This document shows, piece by piece, positions 15,001 through 27,000 of a stretch of DNA of 57,355 nucleotides. The notes below the pieces were generated by a model. That model saw nothing but the letters and a program-made list of their open reading frames with translations. It did not search any database and was not told where the DNA came from. The stretch lies in assembly GCA_009778325.1 (NCBI GenBank), contig WRJZ01000040.1, positions 1 to 57,355 of the forward strand, given 5' to 3'. Position numbers and translations under genes: made by a program. Numbering within the stretch: the stretch's first letter is position 1; every line of letters begins with the position of its first letter. The DNA is from Candidatus Endomicrobium neocapritermitis. GTDB lineage: Bacteria > Elusimicrobiota > Endomicrobiia > Endomicrobiales > Endomicrobiaceae.

Positions 15001-18000
15001 TGATGACGTGGACATTTTTTCCTTGTCATATTTGTAATTGTGTTTGGCAAGAAGCGCGCCTAACTCCTTATCGTTCACTAAAAGCTTATCTACAAAATCA
15101 TCATATGTCTCTGTCTTCCCGTCAGTTTCAGCGTATCTGCTTTCTGCATTATTTACTATGGCGCCGCGCTGCTGTCTGCTAAGTTCTATATTAATCTCCA
15201 GTTCGTGTTCCATTCTGGCTTTTCTAAACAATTCCGATCTGTTTATATTCTTTAGGTTAATACTGTTAAAATAAGCGCCGAATGTACTATCTATCTTCTT
15301 TTTTAAATCCGGCGAAAGTTTGAAGTTGAATTCATTCTCAATATTTTTAATAAACATGTCGTAGGCGATTTTCCGTTCATTCTTTCTGACATATTCGCCT
15401 ACTTTTCTGTTTACATCTTCCGGCTTCAAAGTTCTGAGCATATCCCAAAGTTCGCGGTTGGCAGTATCGTATCCTCCGTTAATTAACTTATATCGCAAGT
15501 TATCCGTAGGCGACTTTCCGGTGCCAAGGATTAAAGCCGCCCCCGCAAGATCTCCCCAGCCGGAAGACATGAATCCTGTCGCCAACATCACAAGAGCAGG
15601 GAAGACATCGGTAAACCCGATTTCTTTGCTGACTTTGTATTTTGTAAGGGCTGCATTCACAATTTTTGCCAAATATCCCTGATCCTTAAGCAGCCATTCT
15701 ATCCACTCCTCTTCCGTACGCTCAGAACGATTAAGGTTCTTACTTAAAGCGTCTATCATCGCGTCTCCGATTTCCTTGTCGGCTATAATCTCATCTATAT
15801 ATTTCTCTGGTATGGCTATGGTAAGTATATCGCGGATTTTTTTCACCGTATCGGCAGGATTGATATTTTTAACGGTTTCGGATTCCGCGCTTTCGTTTAA
15901 TTTTTCAGAGAGACCCGTGAGTTTTATGACGATATTTTCTTTATTCTCCAATAATTCCTTTATAGAATTCAGAACTTTTTTGGTATCCTCATCGGGATTT
16001 TCTATTTTTGAGAGATAAGCGTAAATTTCATCAACTCCGTAAAACGCTTCGGATAAACCTCTCAGATGCTCGGCGGACGATTTGGAGACAGTGAAGATGA
16101 ATACTCTTTTCTTGCCTTTCAAGGCCGCGATCATTTCTTTAGATTTATCTCCCAAAACATACGTATCAATTCTCGGATCAAGCTCTTCCCATATACTATC
16201 AAGACATTCCTGCTTGTCATCCGCCAATATATATTTTTCTATATGTTCATCATTAAGCATACTTTCAAATTTATTGCCTAATGAGGAAATGCCCCGGCTC
16301 TTAGCCATTTCATTTAAAGCGTTCGACATAAATCTTTTCTCATTATTTTTCATCTTAGCAATATTGCTTTTAAATATTCCTTCTTTACCTTTGTAATAGT
16401 TCAACTCTATATTGCCTGACAAATACTTGCCGATAGAAGATCCCGCCTGCGGCTGATAATTTTTCCCGGTAGCCTTGTCAACAAGCTGCGTCGCGGGATT
16501 TCCAAGCACATAGCCGTTAATTTTTACCGATGCCTTCCCTATCTTTTCTTCAAAAGTTATAAACCGGAAGAAACCGAGCACTGTTTTCACAGCGTCCGCA
16601 ACACCGGCAGATTGGGATTCCATATACAGGTTTACAAAATAATCAATGTCGGCGCCGTATTCTTCCATAACTCTGTTCGTCAATTCCGCGCTTCCGAGTT
16701 TTTCATTATCTTTGCAATACTTTATCATAGCGGCGTAAAAGTCTTTGCCTTCTTTATTAAGTTTAAAATTTTCTTCAAAATCTTCGGGCATGCCTTTACG
16801 CAAAAGCACATCCTTTACAATGTTTTCCGGAACTACTATTGTGTCAAAAGACTCGACTCCGAAAACATTTCTTATTACCTCTTCGGTTAAATCACCGTCA
16901 GCCAACCTGCCGTTGGCTATATCCGATATAATGCGATTCTCAAAGCTAATATCGGCGTTTCTGTCTTTTTCCAGCTTCTCGTTTAATGAGTACTGATTCA
17001 TCAACTTTATATATTTTACGAATTTCTCTCCGATGTTCGTGCGCCGGTCGCTGCTGTAAGGAGATGTCACAAAATCATTAAGCATGATGAATTTCAATTC
17101 ATCATTCATTTTATCTTCTATATCTTTTTTATCATAAAGAAGGCCTTTTGCTTTCGCGACGGCAATCATCCCTTCAATGATTTTGTCATAGGTAAGCGCG
17201 TTCTCCCCGCCAGTCCATCTGTCGGTATATGCTGTTCCTTGCGCGGGCTCTCTGCCTTTAACCCACTTTATCGGCTCCGACTCGTTACCGTATCTTATTC
17301 CGACAACCATTCCGTCCGCGTTTAATGCCGGTTCAATAATAATATGCGCCGCGGAAAGTAATTTCAGAAAAGTTTTATCCACACTATTATTATTTTCTGC
17401 GAGCATAGCTTTCAATTCGGTATCTCTGTATGGCAGATATTTTCCGGGTATGCCGGTCCGGGAGATTGATTCTTTCAGCGCAGCCAATTCGACGGAACCT
17501 ATGGTTTTATCGGCATTATTGATAAGAGAGTTCGCTTTGTTGATTATATTGTCGGCCTTTCTTCTGTCTTCAGGAAGAAGTCGTTCTTTACTTATGTTCA
17601 ATTCATCTCTGACTTTCTTCAAACTATCGAAAAACTTTTTAGAGTTTAAAAACAAATATTGCCCGCTTTTCTCTTGTTCAGCTCTCCTCACCATGATTTC
17701 AAGAGAATGCAAATCCCTCTTCTTAGACACCATGTCCAGCTTAGCTTTTAAATCATTTGCATTTATATTGGGGTCAATATATATTTCTCCTGCCTTGCCG
17801 CTCTTCGCAGCATCCGCCAAAGCCGCAAGGCTGCGTTCTATTCGCGCGCCGTCTTCCAGTGAAAAACTGCTTACTGTACTTTGCGCTGTATTCAACAACT
17901 GTTCAAGATAGGCTTTGGTAGGAGTTACGAACGGAATAAAAACATTTTTTTCTATAGTGTTAAGGTCTCTGATATTTCCCGACAAGCCTGCCGATGCGTC

Positions 18001-21000
18001 TTTGCCGAACATTCCATAATAAATAAACGGCGCTTTGGTTAAGAGCTTTGCAAACTCGATAGAATCAAAATATGTTGTTTCTCCTTTTTCCAGGCTTTCT
18101 ATGAACTGACTGTTGGCATTTTTTAAAATGGCCTGCCCATATTTATTTATTATTTCTTTCTTTATTACTGCTATATCTTTTGTATTGTTACTTCTCAGAT
18201 CATCCAGAATCTTATTGCGTAAATCAGGGGTAAATTTAAAGGCGTCAGGCAGCCCTAATTCTTCGTAAATGAACCAGAACACTATATGGTCGAAAACCAT
18301 CTGCGGATCATTATTATATTGCCGCAAGTAATACGCTTTGGCTTCCGGAGAAAGAGACGGCACTATGGGGTTTATATTTTTGGCAACATCAGAAAGCAAA
18401 GCGTCAAGCATTTTTTCTGCGTCTTTGACATCTCTCTGCTTCTTGGTATCCAAAATCTCGTACAATATTCCAAGCGTCGGCAGTATTTTATGAGTTGAAT
18501 TAACTCCTTTAAGACTGCCTGCGATATTGCGGGACATCGCCCTTTCGCTGGACAGCTTGCCTGCAAACTCATTGAAGGCCTGCAAACGCTCAAGTGTCTC
18601 AGCGGTCATACTTCCGTCCTCAGCAGTCTGCACAATGTAATATTCAGCTAAAGATAATAAGCCGGCCTCCAAAGGATGTTTGAGCAGGTACTCATCCATA
18701 CCCCGAAAAAAATGTCTGATATTTGAAAGGTTTCCACTGGTTTTTTCGGCGCTTTTTTCTGCGGCTGATGGTGAACTCGCAGGCGCTGTCTTGCTTTGCA
18801 TTTCGGGAATGCGAATACGCGGCGTCTGCTTCTGACGTTCCTTCGCCATGGGAAGAAGAACGGTTTTAAATATGGCATTTACTTCATTATTGTACTCTTC
18901 CATCAAAAGATTTAAAGATGTGTTGTCTATATCGAAACGCGCCAAGTTATCAACTTCTTTGCTATTTACCGCATCCTGCATCATTTTACGCAAATCTTCA
19001 ATTATACCGGAGATTTTGATATCTTTATTTTTTCCTGTTATTTTTAATGTATTTATATCAATAGGATAACTGTCGGTATTTGAATTCAGCTTCTTTGAAG
19101 ACAGAACGGGGCCTCTTGTCCACCCGTATTTCTCTTTGAGGTAAGCCGAAAGGCCTTTTTCTTCAAGGCTTTTTTCTTTGGCAATTGCCGCGGCTCCGCC
19201 TTTCTGGTCTCTAACCATTATCCTGCCGTCTTTCATGACTTGCAGCGTTATGAAACTATCTGACTTCGGGAGATACAAAATAACCGAATCCCCTCTATTT
19301 TTCAGAGCTTCTTTCAATCCCGCTATGCCGGTTTCATATGAATGCCGGCTTCCCGCGAGGAATTGCGCGATTATGCTGAAAAGAGTTATTGTCTCGTTAC
19401 TAAGACTGAGTCTTTTTCCATTGACTTCTTTTCCTTTGTAAAAATTAAGAATATCGTTTGCTAATTCTTTAGTATTAATCTGCGTTCCGCCGAACGAGAC
19501 GGATATTAAGTTTGCCACAGCTTCAAGAGATGCCTTCATCTTCGCATCTCCAGGACTTACAACTCCCTTTTGTGAAATCTCCAACAATGCTATGTCTTGG
19601 GGGCTCAATGGTCCGCTGGAGTAAGCTATCAATTGACTTAATTTTGCCTGGGCGTTATCTATAATTTTAGAAACTTCGTCGGCTTGCTCTTCCGCTTCAT
19701 CTATCTGCGACTGAATATTATTTTTTGTTTTCGTATCTGCAGGATCTGCAGCTTCCAGTCGAGCTTTCAGAAAATCTATCTGCTGTCTGATAATGGCTGC
19801 AAGCTCCTGAAGAGAATTTATTTGTTCTTCAATCTTTTCGATTGAATTCTCAGATGACAACTGCGTCTGTATATCAAGTGCTTTCTTATAAGAACGCTCT
19901 ATTGCCGAAGCGTCTTCTCCAATTTTACTCTGCTGTTCCATGGTTTTGTGTGCAGAATCTTGCACAGCCGTGACTTCCTGAACGGCAGCAGTCTGACTGA
20001 CAGCGCCGCTTAAAGGTATTGCAAAACCAAAAGCCGCTAAAAGCACCTTGGCAAAAGGCCTTGTTTTTTCAGAATATAATAATCCGCTAAAAATAGCGGC
20101 AAGAGCAACGCCTATGCCAAGGGAACTCAGGGATACCATTGCGCTAATCGCCGCGATAATCGTTGTTCCTTGCAGAGCAGTAACGCCGGCAGATACGCCT
20201 ATTACCGAAAGAGGCGCGAGTATTTTGAGAGCATTGACAAGCATATTCGGCTTCTTCATGTCGTCAATAGGTTTATTTATATATTTTATGTTTGAAAAAT
20301 ACAGACCGGTTCCTATAACCGCCATTAAAAGCATCATCGGCAATAATGCGCTTAATGCCGCGCCTAAAGCCGCAAGGGAAATAACTCCGGCCTTTACCAA
20401 AATCAAAACCGGAATTATCGTTGCCAGCGTGCCCAGCCCGTATGAAAGAAGCGTTTTACCGGGTATTACGGAATTGTCTCCAAGCAGCCTTGGCAGCATT
20501 CCAAACTGAGTAAGCAGGAATGCTCCTATTGCCGTTAACCCTGCAATCACGGCAATTGCGGCTCCTGTTATTCCCGCAACGGGGAAAATAGCGAAAGCCA
20601 CAATGCCGGCTGATAATCCTATCAAACCCGTTACAAAAGCGCCCATTATAACTTTAGTTTTATTTTCCTGCGGATTTGCAGGCACTTTTATACCGGCAAT
20701 TTCTTTTAAACTTGCAGGAACCGTTTTGGTTATAATATTAAACGCTATTAAAATAACGGAAGCGCCTAAAGCCACCAAACCGCTGATTAAAGCTGCCGTA
20801 ACAAGCGCAGGTACGCCGAACACAAATGCAAACGCAAGCAAAGCAATCGCGCTTATGCCGGATATTTGGGCAATACCGCTCAATGTTTTATTTGCAAAAG
20901 ACAGCAAAGCCCCTTTGAAATACTTCGTATCGCCGGTGCTTGCGTATTTATTAAGTTCCGAGTTGATACCTTTAACCTGCAGTTCATAATTTATTTTATT

Positions 21001-24000
21001 AAGCAAAGGCTTGATTGCAAAACTCAAGAGTACCGCGGCAAAACCTACTAATGCGGCGGCAACAATGCCAGGCGACAAAAGCAATGCTCCGCCGCCTATG
21101 GTAAATCCGATAAGAAGTTTACCTACCCATAACCCTGCTAAACCTATAAGAAAAGTCTTAGTAAGCATTGACGAAGCTTTCATTGTCCAACCGAAAACTT
21201 TGTGTGCGGATTTAAAAGTAAGAACTTCGTCCAAATACTGTGCAAACGTTATGATTTGTTGCGCAAGCATTGCATTTTGTATATTCCTTAAAAGTATTTT
21301 ATCTCCTATTCTAGAGTAAAATATTTTTATTGTAAGTCTGTAAAGCAGGCCTTTCTTTTCCGTCAAATTTACATTCGTGTCAAAAATCGGTTTAACTTTT
21401 GCAAGATTATTTAATGTTTCGTTTATTCCGTTTTTAAACGCTTCCATTACTGCAAGTTTTTCCGCAGCGCTCAAACTTTCAAACCATTTTTCAGCTATTT
21501 CACGTTTAGATTGTTCAAGTTCGGCATTTTGTTCGTCTTTTGACAAACCGCCAAACCATTTTATTGCATCTTCCATTACCTCTTTGTTTTTAGTAACAAA
21601 GCGCGTATTCCCCGGAGAAACCTCAACGTACGCAGGTTTTTCATATCGTTCATCAGCACTAGCCCGCCTCATTATGCTGCTATTGATCAGTTCCCGTTGC
21701 GATACATCTTGCATAAGCGTCATACCGCGTACGATATAGTCATACAAATCCAATTTTTCGGATTGCAGCCTGCCTATATCTGAATCTATTTTATCTCTCA
21801 GTTTATCAAAAGCCCTCTGCTGTATTTTCAGATTAAAGTTATCTCTAAGGCCTGCAAGCAATGCGGCTTTTTCAGTATCCTGCTCAATTTCTCCGAATTG
21901 GAAGAAAGACTGTAAAAATTCGTTTCTGAAAACATTGCTCATATTGTAATTCGCGTCCGACAATGCCGTTGAAAAATCCAGCCAGGCATTATCTACTTCC
22001 TGCGCAAGCAAATCTCTAATTTCATCAACATCAGAATCTTGCAAACCGAATTTTTCAATGAACTGTTCTCTCGTCATACCAAACAAAACAGTGATAAATT
22101 CATCCGTATTATAAGCATTTCTTGCTTTTGCGAATTCTTTAATCAAATCCCAGAAATCCTGTCCGTAACGCTGAATTTGAAGGTTTCCTGCCAGCTCGCT
22201 TGCAGTGTAACTGTTTTTTATATTGTTGAGGGCTCTCATTATGAGCGCTGATTTGCCGAAAGAAGAAACTCCGCCTTCATTGTCTATCGCAAAATCGTTG
22301 TATACATTATTATCATCTTCAATAAAACTTTTAAGAAAATTTCTTTCGTTGTCATCTATGCCGGCAACTCCTGCCGTCATGTCATCAGCTCTCTCATTTG
22401 CAGCTTCGCCTTTAAACGTTTCATGAGTCTGATTTAATCTTGACTGCAATACCGCCAAATCGTCTTGCGTCATATCTTCTTTATCGATGTCCGAAAGATT
22501 AAGAATGTTGATATAAAAACCTTTGGTGTTGCTTCTTCCGGCTCTGTCTTTAAACTGCTTCTCGACAAAATGGTCTTTGTCAAAAACCGTATTTATGCTG
22601 ATCATTCTCTTTACTTCGCCCTTAGGTTTCGCGTTTATGCCTGTGGCAATAAGATTTGTTCCAACGATAAACATTCCGGGAGCCGTGGCTGCAAAAATTT
22701 TTACCGCTTCGTCAATCGTCGAGGGTCTATACCCGTTAGCGGCCATTTTTTTGAGAAATTCATTTTTTTCGGCTTCAGTTTCGAGCATTTGCGCGTACCG
22801 GTTTATGAGTTCTACGTCAATTGCCGGTAAATCGTCGGCATCGGTTATCGTATATACTTTATTCCCTTTTTTCTCTCCCTCGAATTTCTTTTTAAGCTCC
22901 AGTGATAAAGCTCCGGCTTTTACCGTACTTGCAACCCTTATAAGCGTTACAGATTTGGAACCATCTTTGCCGTCCATATTGTTTATTCTGTCGACGGTTT
23001 CCTTAATTTTATCTGTTTGCTTATCTTCACCGGCTGTCAAAATCATTGCAGCCTGTATAGGCCTCGCCCCGCCTTCGGTGTCTAATGAAAGAACTCTTTT
23101 TCCGTAATAAGTTTCGATGGCATGAGCGTCAACCGTTCCTGTAGCGCCTGCCCAACTTTCAATAACATCTCTGTCGTTAAGGAACGCGTTCAATGTCATT
23201 GATGTGCTTTGCATTGTATCACTGGAATACTCTAACTCTTTTGTACTGAATTTATATCCCTCTTCTTCTGCATCTACCCTGTCTTTTATGACAAGTTCCA
23301 AAGCATAGTGAAGATTATTGCTTAATTTTACGCTGCTTTTTGTTTCTTTGGTCGTCTTATCCAAAAGCACAACCCTGAGAATACTGCCTTTCGGTTTCGG
23401 CATATGGTCTTCAATTATTTTGAAATCCGAACCCAGCTTATAATGACGCGCGGTAAGAGAGTTATTGATTCTCGCAAGTATGTCGGTATCCTCTCCGGTT
23501 CCGCCTTTACTTTTATATTCCCGAATTATGTCTTTTTTAGCATGGTCAAATATGGTTATTTTCAATCCTTCAACTTTATAATGTTGTCCTTCTTTAAGTC
23601 CTTTTTCTTCAGAATCTTTTTTATTAGAAGGCATCGTTGTCACTACATCATGAGCTATTTCCTGCTGTTTGGCGTTTACTTTGGCATCCCTTCTTTCCCC
23701 CATAGAAGTTGAAAAAGAATTATTTGCTTCCTGAAGAAGAAGCCTATGGGCTTCGTCCATAAGGAGAACCCATTTCTTGCCGTCCTGAGTTATTGTTTTA
23801 TCTTTGTCTTTTGCAAATGCGTCTCTTTCAACATCCCAAACAAAAGACGCAGCCGAAGAACCTGCAATCGCTCTGGCCGTTCCGTAAACAGTTCTCTTAT
23901 CAGAAACTTTTCCTTCCAAATTATCCTTGCTGTATAAAACAGTTTTTGATTCGTCGGATTCATGAACAAAACCGAAGATTAAAGGCTCGCCGTCTTTAAG

Positions 24001-27000
24001 AACGCCAAGCTTTTTCATTTCCTTCTCGTTGTCATATATGTCTTTCAATATTCCCTGTATGTCCCTTCTTGCAAGGTCTTCGGTATTGGTGAGGAATAAA
24101 ATGTTTTTGCCCATGCTTAAAAGCTTTTCAGTCGCAAGCTGGAACGCATCCGTTTTTCCGGCTCCGGTGCCAAGTTCTATGATGCCGCCTTCAACCATTT
24201 CCGCTGCGGCAATAATTTGATTGATTGTCTGCAGGCTGTTAAAAGCCGAGTGGCCGTGGTTGGCCATCTGTTTTTTTGCAAAGAATGTAACAAAATCTTC
24301 TCCTAAAATCGCAACGGCTCTTTCAAGTTGCGCTCTCTGCGCGTCGTTTAAATCCGCTTCTTGCATCTTTTCCTGATGTTCGGCAGTCTGTTTGGCAGTC
24401 AATCCTTCTATTAACAGCCAGGGAGCGACAATAAACTTTCTCGTAAACTCTTTATTTTCTATCTTTATTGCTTCTGACTCTGCCCTCTGATTCAGCCATT
24501 TTCTTATTGAATCAAAAATATTTCTGCTTACTATAGAAACCAGATTTGCAAATTCCGGCAAAGATGTTCTAAACTCTTCAAAAACTCTTACAACAATGCT
24601 GCTTGCACTTTTGTTCTCATTGTGTCTGAACTCGTGCCTTAAAATAACTTCTAAAAATATTCTAAATACACTGTTTTTTATTTCTCCGTCGTCATTTAAA
24701 AATACTCCCAGTTTACCGAAATTGATCTTAAGACCACTTTCTGTAATTTCCATCACTTTACCATCATTATTTACTATTATTAATCCATTATTTTTTATAT
24801 ATTCATCAATTTCTACTCTTTTTGCATAGTTGCTGTCCGCTTTTAAAATATCTTCAACCGAATATTTATTTCCAAAAAGCTTTTCAACAAGAATAGCGTT
24901 TATATTTGCAGGCATATCCTTTATAATCGCATTTAAAATATCGTAATTCCAGGTAACGCTGTCGCTTTTAACTGCACCTGCCATTGCTATGTAGGCGGAC
25001 TGCGCAAAACCAAAAACTGAGTTAAGCCCCAAATAAGCCTGAAGCGCGTATAAAAATAACCCCGGAAGGCTCAAAAAAGGAACTGCAAAAAACGCTATAA
25101 CCGCTGTCACGGCAATTGCTGTTATTACGCCAAATGATGATGAAATAAATGCGCTTCTAGCGGATTTAGGTTGTCCCTGTGAAGTGCCGGCTGCAACAAA
25201 TGACGAACCATTGTAAGTATATACGGTTGTTTTGCCGGCCTTATCTTGTATGGTAAGTTTTATATCTTCGTTTACTTGCGAAATATTTATTGCTTCGACT
25301 GCTTCAGTTTTTAATTTAACGTAATCGGACAGTATTTTTGTTATTTGCTCAAGCGAATTTACTTTACCATGTTTACTTTCATATTCATTTATCAAACTGT
25401 TTGCCAGTACGCTATAAGCTTCGTTTGTCTTTCCTTCCGCTATCAATCCCGATAGCGCCAATGTCGCCAAAGCGTTAAACAGCATTTCGCTTTGCTTTCT
25501 GGCTATGTCATAATATTTCTCTTCGGCAAACTTTACCCCTCCGCTGACATTAGGAGTAATTACTATATGCGATACTCCCTTCTGCGCGAGAAGTTCCGTT
25601 ACTCCCTGTGTGTGAAAACCTCCGGTTACAACAATGCTTACATTTTTTGCCTCGCCCATAGACTTTATGACTTTGTCCGCTTCATCTTCGTATCCGTAAT
25701 ATTTTGAAATATCTATCTTGCCGAAAGAAGCTATAGAATCAATATTGTTAACAAAATATACGTTTCTGTCTACGTTGATATTGTAAAAAGTATCCGCGAC
25801 ATCCTGATAATCTTTTAAAAGAGCAAGCTTGGCATTATCTATATACTTCATCCACAATCTGTTGAACTGCGCAATATTGTCTTCATAGTACTTGCGGTCG
25901 GCGGCTGTTATTTTGCTTGAAAGGTAGTCCTTGAGATATTTAAAAAATGAGGTAAGCAGTATTATTTCGCTTTCCATATCATTGGAGGCGAAAGATAAAT
26001 TGATTTCATCCTTAAATTTCTGTTCCTCTGCTATAAGCTCCAAAGGATTAATTTTTTTGCCGAGTTCATAATAATCCAGCAATACCGCGACTTCCGGAAA
26101 ATTTAACTTTAAATCTACATTTCCTTCTTTTGAAAGCATTATAAGGGCGGCATAGAGCCTGTCCATATCGCTAAAATTATTAGTTGAATCGACTATTTTT
26201 TTGTAAGCGGCGTAAGGGAGAATTTCTTTCAGCCTGAGTATGAGCATTTGCAACTCGCGCGCGGCTCTTTCGTTATTTATTTTTCTTCCTGATTCAAGAA
26301 GTTCGTGATACATTCTTATGTTTTCATATCCGCCCATATCTATTCCAAGCCTGTCGGAATGTTTATACATAAGAGAAAAATATTTTTTTGCCTCTATTTC
26401 GCCGGAAGCATATGATTTGGACAACTCTTCTATTTTTTGCTGCCTTTTATTGAAATATCTTTTTTTAATGACATTCAAATCAGATTCTATACTGTCAAGA
26501 AGCATCGTTAGTTCAGGCTGAAAATTGATTATTTTGCCAAAACGCTTCAAATTATCCAAATACTCATCTTTATTTTCAAGCCCTTTTATCACTTGCGTTC
26601 TGCCGCTTATTGCCGAGTAATATTCAGCTCCGGTAAGTCTTCCGTCATTTATCAAGGCTTCCATTATATTGTCGCGGGCAGTTTTATCGTCTATTGATGA
26701 AAGCCATGAAGTATCAATTTGCCCGTAAGCGCCTTCAAGATAAACGGTTTTTACGCCGTACTTCTTGTCAAACATATCTATAATTTTGCTTATGTTTTTC
26801 TGTACTTCCGGATGAGAATGCAGGTCCTGAATATTAATGATTACGGTATCGCTGCCCGTGAAATCGGCAGAAGTAATCTTCCCGTAAGAGTATGGAAGGC
26901 TAAAATCGTCAAACACCTGTTTGAATTGCTGTGTAGCTCTGGTATTATCGATAATTGCGGCTACGGCCTGCCCGTAAACTGACGTTAAAAGAAAACAATT

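Noticed and set aside
22500-24420. A separate secA gene
   Set aside because: The SecA-like motifs are in frame within the giant ORF with no stop or start signal around them.
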